Shown: piece after piece, positions 11,006 to 23,697 of the stretch
How positions within the stretch are numbered: position 1 is the first letter of the stretch
How the letters are laid out: every line of letters starts with the position of its first letter
Notes under the pieces: generated by a model
Told to the model about the DNA's origin: nothing
Seen by the model: only the letters and a program-made list of their open reading frames with translations
Databases searched by the model: none
Made by a program: the position numbers and the translations under genes
Source of the DNA: Haliclona indistincta
Lineage: Eukaryota > Porifera > Demospongiae > Haplosclerida > Chalinidae
NCBI GenBank assembly: GCA_964017065.1
Contig: OZ024786.1
Coordinates: 2,915,369 to 2,979,368 of the forward strand
Length of the DNA: 64,000 nt
Direction of reading: 5' to 3'

Positions 11006-13703
11006 ATGCTTGGTGTGATGAATTCGAACCTGCTTACAATTGGTTTTTACATCTGTCTCTTCTGCTGTTTGTGTGATCAAGGTGAACGAATCACTTCATT
11101 AGCAATCATTGACAATTGAACTTTGCATAAAGGATTGGCACAATGTCAGACTGGTCTTGCATGCTATGGAACCATTATTCCTGGTCTGAATACATATGAT
11201 AGATGCTGTGGTCCTGTCCTTCAAAACAACACGCTGGCGAGATCTTTCATATCAGGATCATTACGGTGTTCTCCGTGCTATGGTAATAAAAATTATGACT
11301 GCAATGCTGAAATATTAAATTTTCTTGCAGTTATTGGCTTAGAAAGAGCAAGTTACACATTAAATGAAACCTATGCATACAAGTCATACAGAATAAAATT
11401 AAAGGTTCTCAGTCCTGCAGACCCGTTTGAATTTTCTTATGGGAAGCCGAGGGTGCGACTATTAGCAGTACCCGGAACAGCAACTGGTATTTCTCAATAC
11501 ATATTTATTAATTTTAAGTTTAATGCACTTTCCAGAAATTGTGGACTTCTTAATTGACGAGCAAGACATCGTATTGCCATCTTTTTCTGGTTTGGATGTG
11601 CTTTTGTGGATACCTATTGATAGTATTGCTGGAGAACCTATCGAAAATTTCACCATTACCTCTCAGCTACCACTTTTAAATGGTTTTAATGATGTTAAAT
11701 TCCAATTTCGTGATAGCCTGATTAACATTAAAGATTCAGACAGTTAGTTCACATTAATAATAACTGCAGTCCTTACAAATTGTATATTTACAGGACCTAA
11801 TTATGAATTTTTAATAGCAGAATATAGTGTCTTTGAAGGTACAAAATCAACATGCAACAAAGTGACTATTGTCCAAACATCACTGCTCGTGGAAAGTGAT
11901 GTTCATCTCCTTGTAACACCAATGACCTATGCTCAGTATACTGCACGAACTGCTACTGATTCATCACTATACCATCAATTGATACATACCATAGAAGCAG
12001 ACCAAGAGCAGCAACCTGTAATTTTAGCATCAGCATTAGCATGCTGTTAACTAGCTCACACTAATTATATTTCATGCAGATGATCCAAATGGCAAGAAGG
12101 ATTTCAACAATACTGCAATAAAGATAATGTTTCCTGCAGGAAGCAAGGAGGGTTCTATTCAAACAGTAGCTATTGAGGTGTTTGACGATGATATTGATGA
12201 ATATCCAGAGGGCTTCATTCTTGTGTTAGATGTGAACACAAGTCTAACTGCCTTCAGTGTCAGTTTTACAGCACTTGGAGGAGGCAGAAGGACAGCACTT
12301 GTCATAATCAATGATGACGATCGTAAGCATTATACTGATGTGTACAATATGAGCAAATTAATTTTTTTAAAGCATTCTATTTTGGGTTTGAGCAACAGGA
12401 GTATACCTATAACGAGGTAATTGATGAAGGAATTCAGGATATTCCATTCAGCGCAGCACCAGGCAATGCAACAGAAAAGTATTTATCATTTTCTTTGAGT
12501 ATTAAAGGTTTGCAGGGAAGTTTTGTATCAATAGGTACGTATGTTTAAACATAATAATGCTAACAATGTCACATTTCTTTCCTTTATAAAAAGATGACTT
12601 TAGCTTTGGAACAAATAATATAATGCCATGGATCAGATTCGAGAATCAAATTTTAACACCTTTGGTAATCGATGACGATATGGTAGAAGGAACTGAGATT
12701 GGACAAATCACCATTTTACCATCTAGTGCTTTCTCTGGACATGGATCGCGGTATCAGAATGTGAGAATAGTCATTACTGATGATGATGGTATAACAATAA
12801 TATGGTGTTCATACTAGTTAACTAAGTTCTGTTTACATGCAGCTGTCACTCTCAGTCTAGCAGCACCATCAACTGTTTCTGAAGGCAGTAGATCATTTGC
12901 TGCTACCGTATCAGTATCATCACTGACCGGATTGACTACTGTAATTGAAATTGATATATCTGATATAGGAATAACAGCAACACGAAATGGTACAAAAATT
13001 AAGTTTTAACTGTATCTTTATACTCTGTACGCATGCAGCTGATTTTAGACGAGATGCACCGTCATCAGTACTGTTTGATAATTCAACAAGCTGTAATCAA
13101 TCTGTGCAGTTCCTTGTCAGAGATGATAACATTGCTGAACCTAATGAAATTTTAACAATAGAAATTAGTACCTCAGTCGCCAGTGCTCACATTCGGACAG
13201 TCTATGCAGTCCCAAGAGTTAACGTCACAATTATTGATAATGATGGTAAGAATGATTAGATTTTAAAAGCTGGTATCAGCATAACTATTATGTATTTTAA
13301 CAGTTGCAACAATTGGTTTTGAGGATCAAATTATCAGGAGCGCAGAAGGCTTTTTTGCAGTATTGAGAATTGCTGTTCTAGGAAACATTAGGTTCAGACA
13401 AAATGTTACTGTTCGATTATCTACAACTGACATCTCTGCTACAGGTGACAAATTTATTTGCTATCGATAAGTTTACGTATTGTGTGCATATGCACTTTAG
13501 GTGGGATCGACTATGCAAGACAAAATGTTCACCTGATCTTTAATGCAATGACAACTTATCATGAAGTACGAATTAGAATCCTTCGTGATGGTGTTTCTGA
13601 GAGCGCTGAGCAGTTCAGAGCTATACTGAGCATCGTGAATAATGGCTCTATCAGAGTAAATCTGAATCCTTCCATTGCTACTGTGACTATCCCTCGTACA
13701 TGA
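11006..13703 (+). pseudogene. Calx-beta secreted protein gene A, 12 exons, one frameshift
   Basis: Exons: 11006-11081, 11133-11282, 11331-11486, 11536-11742, 11794-12017, 12080-12322, 12373-12534, 12594-12788, 12843-12989, 13039-13245, 13304-13444, 13501-13703. All introns are phase 1 and about 50-60 bp long. Exon 1 is a signal peptide (MLGVMNSNLLTIGFYICLF). Exon 2 is a six-Cys module ending RCSPCYG. Exon pairs 3+4, 5+6, 7+8, 9+10 and 11+12 each encode one Calx-beta-like repeat, with acidic loops (DDDIDEYPEGF, DDNIAEPNE) and ends such as VRIVITDDD. Exon 5 is 224 nt against 222 in all four paralogues: an extra TA at about 11969-11971 shifts the frame. The rest is well conserved, so this is a young pseudogene, an allele or a sequence error. 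Confidence 0.8.
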
Positions 13704-15971
13704 TTGTGTGCCTTTGAGTGTGAAGAACCAAAACGATGTACTTGTTATAGTGTTGTATTATTGTGGTAGTCATCAGACATGATTTTCTTCTGTTTCTTGA
13801 TAGAATAGTCATTACACTTCTTAATTTGCCTATTGTGATATGATTTGACAGTCTATTAATTTAAGTGGATGGGTTTTGCACAATCCGCCAGTAATCACTA
13901 TTGCTAGTGATGCAGTAATGTGCTGTTTTCTTAGTTCCAAGTCTGATCCTCCATTGAAGAAGGAAAACTAGCTGCATGTGTAGCCTAGTTGCATTGCTTG
14001 TTGAAAGATTGCTAGTTAAAGTTATATTGTCAATAACATGCAAGCTTTGGCTACATACATAGTATTTACGTGTTTGTAGAATCACTAGGTGTGATGAGCA
14101 AGACGTCAGATCAGGTAACGATGATGCATGCTCATTTAGTTATCTAATACCGTGGCTTGCTTTACTTTTGAACCGAGGATGAAAGTTCTATATCATCATC
14201 ATTGATTGTGAATTATAGTTATGTATTAGTTATTGCCCTCACACGAGGGCATTAACCGACATTAATGACCGCGGGAAAGTCGGTCGCCCGAGTAACGGTC
14301 GAGGGCGCAGCCCGAGACTGTACGAGGGCAACCGACTTTCCCGAGGTCATTAATGTCGGTTAATGCCCGAGTTGTGTCGGGCAATAAATGATTTATTATA
14401 TAGTTCATCACTGTGAGCGCAATAACATCGCGAATTTTTCAAACTCGCAAAGACGCAACGGTCTGTTGCTATAGAAGACGCTACGCGCGGTCAATAACCT
14501 ACATTAATGCCCTCGAATAGAGCAATCCGATTGGTCAAAGATGACGTACTATGTAATAAATCATAGATACTAGGAGTTACGAATACGCATGAATGCCTCG
14601 CGCTGAGTTTATTAAGTAGTTATAATTGACCACTGAGCTGGTGGGCTCGACAGCAGACGGCCAGCAGGTACAGATACATGCAGCGAGCTAGCTTCCTGTC
14701 TTCGGCCTCGTGAACTCGTGTCAGACGACCTAATCGATGCCGGTCTGTATATTGTCAGTAGTACTGCTGATGGCGTCCCTTGCTTCTTTTGTGCCGTTAG
14801 ACTCAGGCCGCTGCTCAGGCTCTGTTTTCTCTTCCCGAGCTGAGCTAGCCACTTGGCTCTGTCAGGAGTAGACTAATCCGCCATGGTCTCAGCCCACCGT
14901 TAAGTTCTTATCTCATACTGACGTAACCGGGTCCAGCGCCGGATCCCGTGACCCGGCCCGCAGTATAATACGTAGTATGAGCCCTCGCCGTAACCCTGAT
15001 TAGCATTCCTAAGCGTGACATCGATCTAAATATACATACATATTAACATTGCTGAGAAAACGCACGACGCTCCAGTCCCCCGCACACCGTCGCGATTATT
15101 TGCCTCGCGCTAAGGCGCTCGGCAATTACAGTACTGTAGAGTTATTCTGAAGACACAATGACATCATGAAGCACAACAGTGGTTTAAAATTAATGAAACA
15201 CGCTATAAATTCCTGTACATTAATTAAATAAACATAGCCGTCATTCACTGTAATCAGGCACTTACCGGTAGTCTTGCATCTATGAATGCATGTGCATACT
15301 GTCAAATGCTGTAATTTTAAAGGTTATAACTTGTTACTAATTATAACTATACAAATCATGTTTACAATAATACAGGAAGGACTTGCTGCTCTAGATCTTG
15401 TATTGAATAATAGTTCCATAATATTATAAGCTGCAGTATTAACTGCTTGTACATCAGTGTTATCATGAGCCTGACTAGAGATCATCGAGATCAACGGACG
15501 ATCCTGGTCTTTTCTCAGAACTGGCTATTGATCTTGAAAATTATTGCTGCCAGCAACTGTGAAATTGTTGATATAGGAACCTCTCAGTCAATCCAACAGC
15601 TGGACATTGTTTAATTTTTTTCTTTGAGTTCTACTTTATGATGTTCAAGTCTTTGCAGTATGTACGTAGACCTGCTTGCACTATACAGTATTTTGAAGTA
15701 CAATTTCATTGTATCAGAGATTATATTAATACTATGTAACGTAGCATTAATGATATTGTACGTTTTTGTACAGTGCATTATTATGGAGCACATGTGGTAC
15801 GTACTGAAAGTTCCAGGAATTCTTGACCAGAAAATTTCCTTAAATGGTGTGATGTTCCTAATTAGGAATTGCGCATGCGTGATGGTAAAACTGATAGTTA
15901 AAAGCGACATGATATTTTTTTACAGTGGTCACTGCTTTCACTTATCAAGCTTACGGACCAAGCAAAGTGTA
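13704..15971. other. Intergenic region between genes A and B
   Basis: No gene is recognised. It holds the fold-back at 14230-14387, a relatively GC-rich, CpG-containing block at about 14400-15130 that may be part of that repeat, and AT-rich flank. The stretch 15530-15790 resembles 24130-24320, so genes B and D share part of their distal 5' flank. GCGCATGCGTG near 15869 is an NRF1-like element 100 bp before the gene B start. Confidence 0.5.
14230..14387. repeat. Fold-back element, about 65-bp arms
   Basis: TTATTGCCC...GAGGGCATTAACCGAC at the left pairs with GTCGGTTAATGCCCGA...GGGCAATAA at the right. Subterminal ACATTAATGACC and GAAAGTCGGT also pair. It is a compact hairpin without coding capacity. 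A further TTAATGCCCTCGA block near 14503 suggests a larger or nested element. Confidence 0.85.
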
Positions 15972-18900
15972 ATGAAGACTAACCTGCTTGTCATCGTAAT
16001 TTTCTTCAGTTCCTCTTGCAGCTTATGGGATCAAGGTGAACCTAACTTACCCTATGTAGACAGGGGCAACAATATTGTACCATTTACTTTACAGGATTGG
16101 CACAGTGCCAAACCGGTCACGAATGCTTTGGAACTACAATTTCTGGTTTAAATACTTTTGATGAATGCTGTGGTCCTGTATTCAATAACCACGCTCTGTC
16201 AAGATCCTTTCTAACAGGATCAAGGTGTTCACCTTGTTATGGTAAAAAAATATTTGCTAATGGAAATTCAATGCATTACATAACTGTAAATTGCAGTCGT
16301 TGGTTTGGATCAAGCAGGTTACACACTAACTGAAACATTTAGACAATACAGTCTCAGACTAAGGATTCTTGCTCCATCGGGTCAAACTGGACAACTTGTA
16401 GATAGACCAAGACTACGATTACTGGGTATACCTGGAACGGCTAGTGGTAATGAAGTACTATAATATTTTGTGCAATGTATCATTGTACTTTATACAGAGC
16501 GTGATTATTCGTTGGTTACATCAGATATTCTTTTGACAACGTTTTCTGGTTTGAATATTTCTTTCACGATACCTCTTGATAACATTGCTGGAGAACCAAA
16601 TGAAACTTTCATTTTCACCTATCGGCCAGCTCTTGTATCTAGTCCCAATGACGCTAGGTTTCTGTTTCGCAATACTACAATCACCATTGTTGATGGAGAA
16701 AGTTAGTATAATGCACTTCGAAAAATAAAGGTTGATTACTATTATTTTTTTGCAGAACCTACTTATGAATTCCTAATGACTGACCATAGTCAATTTGAGG
16801 GTATGGTCTCGGTATGTAATAGGGTGACTATTATGCAGACCAGCCCACATGTGGTCACAAGTATTGTCCTATTGGTCACACCGATGACCTATGCTCAATA
16901 CATTGCTCGAAGTGCAACTGACCCAACACTGCCACCTATTGATACCTACCACAGTAGCAGACCAACACCTGCAACATGTCAGTTATATGATTACACTATA
17001 GTGTTGCATTGTTTAATACTGTGTTATTACAGACGACCCAAGTGGAAAAAAAGATTTTAATAATACCGTGTTAGGAATATATTTCTCCCCAGGAAGTGCA
17101 GAGGGTTCTATTTTATCAGTACCCATTGACGTGCTTGATGATTCTATTGATGAATATACAGAGGGCTTTATTCTTGTTTTGGATGTAGACAAAAGTCTAA
17201 CTGTGGCCGATGTTGCTTTCACTCCATCTAAGAGGACAGTACTTGTTAAGATCTATGACAATGATTGTAATTTTAAACCCAGATTTTATATTGTTTTATT
17301 TTACTCTTTCTCTTTTATAGTGTTCTATTTTGGGTTTGAACAGCAGGAGTATACCTACAATTAAGAATCAGATGAAGGAATACAGGAGATTCCTTTTAGT
17401 GCCGCACCAGGATACGAAACTGAGAAGACTTTTGATTTTTTGATCGAATTTACTCCTTTGCAGGGAAATTTCCAATTTAGTCGTATGTTTAAGTTTAGCA
17501 TAATTGTACCAGTAATAACTTACATGTATTTTCCTTTCATGGTTTGAAAATTGAAAGCAAGTGGAGACTTTAGCTTCGGATCAACGCGTCAGTTTGCTAC
17601 TATTCAATTCAGTGACGGATTAACAGCAGCTGCTGTAATCAATGATAACATCATTGAAGGGACTGAGATTGGAGAAATCACCATTATACCATCAACTGCT
17701 TTCAAAGGACATGGATCACACTATCAGACTGTGAGAATAGTCATCACTGATGATGAAGGTAAAAATATAGCAATGATACATGAGTTATGCATGTCACGCC
17801 TAAATCCAGCATAGTGATAATTTTATTGTTGATGCCCTTTTTGACAAAATTTTAAAGCAAGTCCACACTTCCTTAGGATGGGAATTAAGTAGATTCATTC
17901 TCATGCAATTTTACGTTTGCTTAGCGACAAGTCCAGTGCTATTAAAAGCTCTGTGATGCAATCACCACGTTGGGCTTGATTGAGGGGAGGGGTTAGACAA
18001 GATGTTAAATGGTACTTACCATGATAGCTGCATTTTACCTATAATGCAGCTGTTACCCTCAGTCTGGCAGCCCCATCAACTGTTTCTGAAAGCAGCGGAT
18101 CATTTCTTGCTAACATATCATTGTTACAATTGAATGGACTGTCCATTGAATTTGAAGTTGACATTGATGACATTGGAATAACAGCAACGCGAAATGGTAA
18201 TAAAAAATCTGTTGTTAGTAAACTAATATTTTCTGACTTTTTCCGTTGCTTGTGTGTATCTAACTACTTGTACGGTAGAACCCCATCATTGCGGACACAC
18301 CTGAGATAAGGACACCAACTGTAATGTGGGCGCTGCATGTGATCTCAAATTGATGCTTTGTATGTATAACAACTGTTAAATCAGGATACCATCGTAATGA
18401 GGACACTGCTTGTGGGTTCCACGGGTGTCTGCATTAGAGGGTTCCACTGTATTTTGATGTTAGCATAATTATAGTTAGCCTAGCAACTCTATTTGCAAGT
18501 ACTAGTACTCATTTTGTGCCTATGCAGCTGATTTTAGACGCGGAGCTCCATCCATAGTGTTTGATAGTTCAACATGCTGTAATCGATCTGTGCCATATTT
18601 AATCAGAGATGATAACATCGCTGAACCTGATGAAATTTTGTCAATAAAAATTGAACGCTCTATTGCCAGTGCTAATATTCCAGTACTCTACCGTATCCAA
18701 AGTGTTGATGTCAAAATTGTTGATAATGATGGTGAGAATCGAGTCGGAAAACTTGTCAAAATTATTACATAAAGCTTTTCTCCTATTTAGTTGCTAGAAT
18801 AGGATTCACAAGGACTTCGATCACAGCAGCAGAGGGTACTTCTGCTACACTAAATATTGCCGTTCTTGGAAACATCGGGCTTGGACGGAATGTGATTGTT

Positions 18901-19189
18901 CGATTTTCCACAGCTGATATTTCTACCACAAGTAATGATCAATTCGATAACTTAAAATAATTATTATAACAAACTTATTATTGCAACAGGTGGAATTGAC
19001 TATGCCAGCAAAGATATCAACTTGACTTTCAATGCAACTGCTCCTAGTCACGTAGTATCAATCGGGATCCTTCGTGATGGTGCTTCTGAGAGAGCTGAGC
19101 AGTTCAGAGCTATACTGCATATTGTTGATGGCTGCATCAAAGTGAATCTAAGCCCTTCTATAGCTACAGTGACTATTCCTAGTCATTGA
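15972..19189 (+). pseudogene. Calx-beta secreted protein gene B, 12 exons, one nonsense codon
   Basis: Exons: 15972-16035, 16095-16241, 16297-16446, 16498-16701, 16756-16977, 17033-17266, 17321-17482, 17558-17758, 18050-18196, 18528-18731, 18791-18931, 18990-19189. The lengths sum to a whole number of codons and every junction is phase 1. Signal peptide MKTNLLVIVIFFSSSC, six-Cys module (QTGHECFGT...CSPCYG), then five Calx-beta-like repeats as in gene A. Exon 7 has TAA at 17362-17364 where gene C has GAA (Glu), so translation would stop after about two and a half repeats. No other lesion was found. It may give a truncated secreted protein or be a young pseudogene. The exon 8 acceptor (TTGAAAG) has a poor pyrimidine tract. 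Confidence 0.8.
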
Positions 19190-19349
19190 TATAATTTATG
19201 TTATCAGTGATTGAAACTGTGATGCCCTCCTTAGCTTAGTTAGTTTCTGAACATACATTTAAATCACATACATAGCTAATGCATGATTGTGTGTTATTAT
19301 TTGTGATAAAATTATATCTTGTCACTGGTCAATAGTACATAGGGTATAG
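19190..19349. other. 3' flank of gene B
   Basis: AT-rich sequence after the gene B stop. No gene is seen before the ankyrin relic. Confidence 0.4.
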
Positions 19350-20090
19350 TAGCCTTTTCTGAGAATAGGTCTTTATTGTGAGTCTGGATACCAATAGCAT
19401 AGTACAGTCTGGATACCAATAGCATCAGCATCCAAGAGCATAGTGTAACATCATTGAGACCATGATGATTAGCTGTGTCGAGAGGTGTTGTACCATTATG
19501 ATCAGGACTAACATTAGCATTTTGGTTTTAGGAGAAGGGAAACGACGTCAGTGTGACCCTCCTGGCTAGCAATAAAGTGGTGTACATCCTTCTTTTCTTG
19601 AAGATCAGGATTAGCATTTTAAAGAAGGGCAACTATGTCAATGTGACCATTTTGACTAGCATTGTAGAGAGGTGTGCAACTTTTGATTGTTCGAAGATTA
19701 GGATTAGTATTGTTATTGAAGGGCTACTACGTCAGTGTGACCATAATGACTAGCAGCATAGAGTGGTGTGTAATATATTATTTGACAGTTTGTAGATCAG
19801 GATAACATTGTTAACATTAGGATAAACATTAGATCAGGATAACATTATAGGAGAAGTGCAACTATGTCAGCGTAACCATTTTTGCTAGCAATGTAGAGAG
19901 GCATGGTGCCATTGTCTCTTTGAAGATCAGTTTTAGTACTGGCTTTAAGGAGAATGGCAATTGAGTCAGTATGCCCCTCTTGGCTTTCAGTTGAGTGGTA
20001 CATGTACAATTTACAGGAAGACATGTAGTATGGCTACAGACTCTGAGGCACATTGGTAGAAGCATGGAAGCAAGTGGGGTCAAAGCATGT
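19350..20090 (-). pseudogene. Ankyrin-repeat gene relic
   Basis: On the minus strand, repeated ankyrin cores can be read between frame breaks: ESQEGHTDSIAILLKA and MPLYIASKNGYADIVALLL (19860-20000), SHYGHTDVVAL (19730), TPLYNASQNGHIDIVALL (19640-19690), IASQEGHTDVVSLLLK (19530-19580). Spacing is about 99 bp, matching the 33-residue ankyrin unit. Many stops and shifts show it is dead. A shorter piece of the same sequence recurs near 35190-35290, so it was copied along with the 5' flank of the Calx-beta genes. Confidence 0.7.
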
Positions 20091-20099
20091 TTAATTTAA

Positions 20100-20761
20100 A
20101 ATTTAAATAGAAAGAGGAGTATAATTTTTCCAGATGAAGATAATTCAGTAGAAATAAGTATTGCACAGCCTGTGCACAGCAAATACATGACTGTACATTA
20201 TCATTGCCGATCGGTTGTAGGGATGACCTCGAATTAAGATGGCGGCTACTCATGTGTGAAACTTATGAGTTTTATTAGTTGTGTTGTATATGTATCTGAA
20301 CTGATTTACCAATATCGCTGTTTATTAGTGTGATCTCAATCATGTGTAACGAACCTGATTGTGTATAGCATCTGTTCAGCCTTTTGGGATTTTGCGAGTA
20401 TAATAAATTATACTTATGTTTTAAGTCTGCTGTTGCACTTGTGATAATATTGATATGCAAACATTTCTTTTAGTCCAACAGCTAGCTTTAGCTTTAGAGC
20501 AAACATAGGTTGAAGCTATGACTAGTTGACTTCCACTAATGAATAATATCCTTCTTAGACAGCATAGTTCACTGTCCATGTACACAATTTGAAACTTCCA
20601 GCGCATGCGCGTTGAATTGGAATCTAACTGCGCGTGCGCGATGTGCTATCGATCTTATTGTTGAATGTACATAAAGCTATGGCCAAGTACCTCGGCGCCA
20701 ATCGAGCTAGAGCTCAAGAAGAAACGACGAAAGACTGGATTTACGTTCTACTTGACGAGAG
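20100..20761 (+). promoter_or_regulatory. Conserved 5' flank of Calx-beta gene C
   Basis: This flank recurs upstream of gene E (40545-41123), in part upstream of gene D (24440-24638), and as an orphan at 36455-36770. Its most conserved part has two GC-rich palindromic boxes, GCGCATGCGC at 20601-20610 and CGCGTGCGCG at 20631-20640, 120-160 bp before the ATG. The first is NRF1-like. A short repeat (CATTATCATTGCCGAT, then GATGACCTCGAATTAAGATG) at about 20198-20262 also occurs at 26888-26950. Confidence 0.6.
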
Positions 20762-23697
20762 ATGAAGTCTGTACTGCTTCTAATTGTAAGTTTTGCTTGT
20801 TTGGGAAATCAAAACGGTAAGCTGATAGCAACGTTAACGTTTTACACGGCATTGATTTGTTGCACAGTGTTAGCCCAAACTTGCTACTCAAATCTGAGAT
20901 GCACTGGAGGCACAACTTCAGGTGCAACTTACGATCAATGCTGTGGTCCAGTAGTTCAAAACAATGCATTGTCAAGATCTTTCAAATCCGGATCAACATG
21001 CTCACCGTGTTATGGTAGAGTGAGCATGAAGATTATTGTGCATGCAAGCAAGTTCTATAGTTTTAATCATGATCAGTTCTGAATACATAGCAGTTTGTGA
21101 TAACAGATCATAGATCATTCCGTCTTTGAAGTTTCGGTATACATTTACCGAAAGAACCTTGAATATGATTCATCAAATCAGTCTGGGTACAGCTGTCCTT
21201 AGATGTGTACACAAATGCTTTCTGGCACCATATGCTGTTTTGTTGATGTAGCTACTGTCACTGGTTAGAGTAATGTATAACTACATGTACCTTTTAACAT
21301 TACGCTACCTTTACCAGTAACATTACCTGATGTTTTCATACTTATAGTGCTAGGCTTGGCTCAGGCAAGCTACACCTTGACTGAGAGCAATATACAGCAC
21401 ATTATCAGACTAAGAGTCCTTAGTCCAACAGATCCAGCAGGATTTAGTTACGGACAACCAAGGCTGCGACTGAAAGGAATTCCTGGAACAGCAATGACAG
21501 GCAAATCAACGAAATTGTTCATGCATAGATTGTGGTTCATATACTATTATCAATGACTGTAGATGATTTCTCACTACCATCATCGGATATTCTCATTGCA
21601 TTGTTCAGTGGTACAGATGTGCCTGTGACAATAGGTGTTGATGGTATTGCTGGAGAACCAACTGAAAGTTTTGTGATCACCTCGCAACCACCACTTGTAT
21701 CTGGTGCCAAATTTCTATTTCGTACAACCACTATCAATATCAGAGATGCAGACAGTTGAGTGTAATTTTTGATAAAATTCATTGACTTTATTCTTGATGT
21801 ATATAGACCCATCATATAAATTTCTGCTGACTGAATATGCTCAATTCGAAGGTTCAGACTCACCATGTAATGAAGTGACTGTTATGCAGACAAGCTCACG
21901 TGTGGAAAGTGATGTTCATCTCCTTGTAACACCAATAACCTATGCTCAGTATACTGCACGAAGTGCTACTGATTCATCACTACAATCAATCGATACATAC
22001 CATGGCGGGAGACCAACAGCAGCAACCTGTGTGTAATTGCGTAACAAGCTATTATGACATAATTTAATTAATTATTTTAGATGATCCGAATGGCAAAAAG
22101 GATTTCAACAATACAGCACTGAAGATAATGTTTCCTGCAGGAAGCAAGGAGGGTTCTATTCAAACAGTAGCTATTGAAGTGTTTGACGATGACATTGATG
22201 AGTATCTAGAGGGCATCATTCTTGTGTTGGATGTAGACACAAGTCAAACTGCCTTGAGTACCAGTTTTACTTCATCTAAAAGGACAGCGCTTGTCAATAT
22301 ATATGGTGACGATCGTAAGTTTTATTGCCCATACAGTACAAACTGTAAATAATTTCATTTTATAGCATTTTATTTTGGGTTTGAGCAACAAGAGTACACA
22401 TTTAATGAATTTACAGATGAAGGAATTCAGGAAATTCCATTTAGTGCAGCACCAGGCAATGCTACTGAAAAGTCATTTTCTTTCGGTCTTGATTTATCTC
22501 CAGTCAAGGGAAACTTTATCTGGGGAGGTAAGTATGTTGTGATGCAGGTTCTAATATATTTATGCTGTTCAATCATAGCAAATGGAGACATCAGTTTTGG
22601 AGTTATACAACCAAATGTTCAATTCAGTAGTTCATTTATAACCCCTTCTGTTATCGGTGATGATATTATAGAAGGAGAAGAGATTGGACAGATTAAAATA
22701 TTAGATTTTGGATTTGCCGATGGTTTTGCACCTCGATTTCAGAGTGTAAGAATAATTCTAACTGACGATGATGGTAAGGTTACAATTGTAATAATGCAAA
22801 ACTTTATACTAAGTCTTGTGTACATTCTCATTGTCAGTTCCTACAGTTGCATTAGTAGCTCCTCTATCTGTTCCAGAAAGCATTGTATCATTTCAAGCCA
22901 ATATAACACTGCCCCTTCCTCTCAGTGGTTTATCACAATCATTTGAAGTTGACATTCTTGATACTGGAATAACTGCCACCAGACTCGGTAAGCAGACAAC
23001 AACTCTTACAATGAGTCTTTTCTTTTGGTATAATAGCTGACTACTCACTCACTCCAAGATCAGTTCGGTTTCAAGGTGCCGGACGTCCAGGATGTTGTAA
23101 ACGTTCCGTTTTATGCACAATCAGAGATGACAATATTGCTGAGCCTGATGAAATTTTTTCATTGACTGTTAAACGCTCATCTGCTAGTGCTGAGATTCCT
23201 GTCAGTTATCTCACCCAGACTGTTGATGTAAAAATTATTGATAATGATAGTGAGTATGATGATATATCTTGATTTCAGTAATGTTGTTATGTATTTTTCA
23301 GTTGCAAGAATTGGTTTTGAGTTTACAGCTCTAGGTGTGATTGAGGGCAGTTCTGCTACACTTAGTATTGCTGTTCTTGGAGACACTGCACTTGGACGAA
23401 ATGTCATTGTTCGTTTTTCGACAGCTGATATTACTGCAATAGGTAGGTCCTTGATGTGGTTTACATAAATTATACAATTTATGTGCATCAGGTGGAAATG
23501 ACTATACCAGCACAATAACTGACTTGACCTTTAATGCAACTGTAATTCGTCATTCAGTACAAGTCGGAATCATTCCTGATGGTATTTCCGAAGGTGCTGA
23601 GCAGTTCAAGGCTATACTGCACATGATGAATGATGGCTGTGTGAAAGTTAATCTGAATCCTTCCATTGCCACTGTGACTATCACTCACCATGTATAA
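20762..23697 (+). CDS. Calx-beta secreted protein gene C, 12 exons, 689 aa, intact
   Basis: Exons: 20762-20816, 20868-21014, 21348-21500, 21563-21754, 21807-22028, 22081-22314, 22366-22527, 22579-22773, 22838-22987, 23037-23249, 23302-23442, 23492-23697. The sum is 2070 nt with no internal stop. Signal peptide MKSVLLLIVSFACLG; six-Cys module CX5CX12CCX18CX2C (exon 2); five Calx-beta repeats, each from two phase-1 exons, with DDDIDEYLEG, EGEEIGQIK and DNIAEPDEIF acidic motifs. Intron 3 starts GC rather than GT (CAG/GCAAAT), as in D and E. There is no TM or GPI signal, so the protein is probably secreted. Calx-beta domains bind Ca2+ in the Na/Ca exchanger and build sponge aggregation-factor cores; an adhesion role here is inference. 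Confidence 0.88.

Noticed and set aside
15611..16151. ORFs upstream of and overlapping gene B exons 1-2
   Set aside because: They run in the wrong frame through the splice sites of the conserved signal peptide and six-Cys exons.
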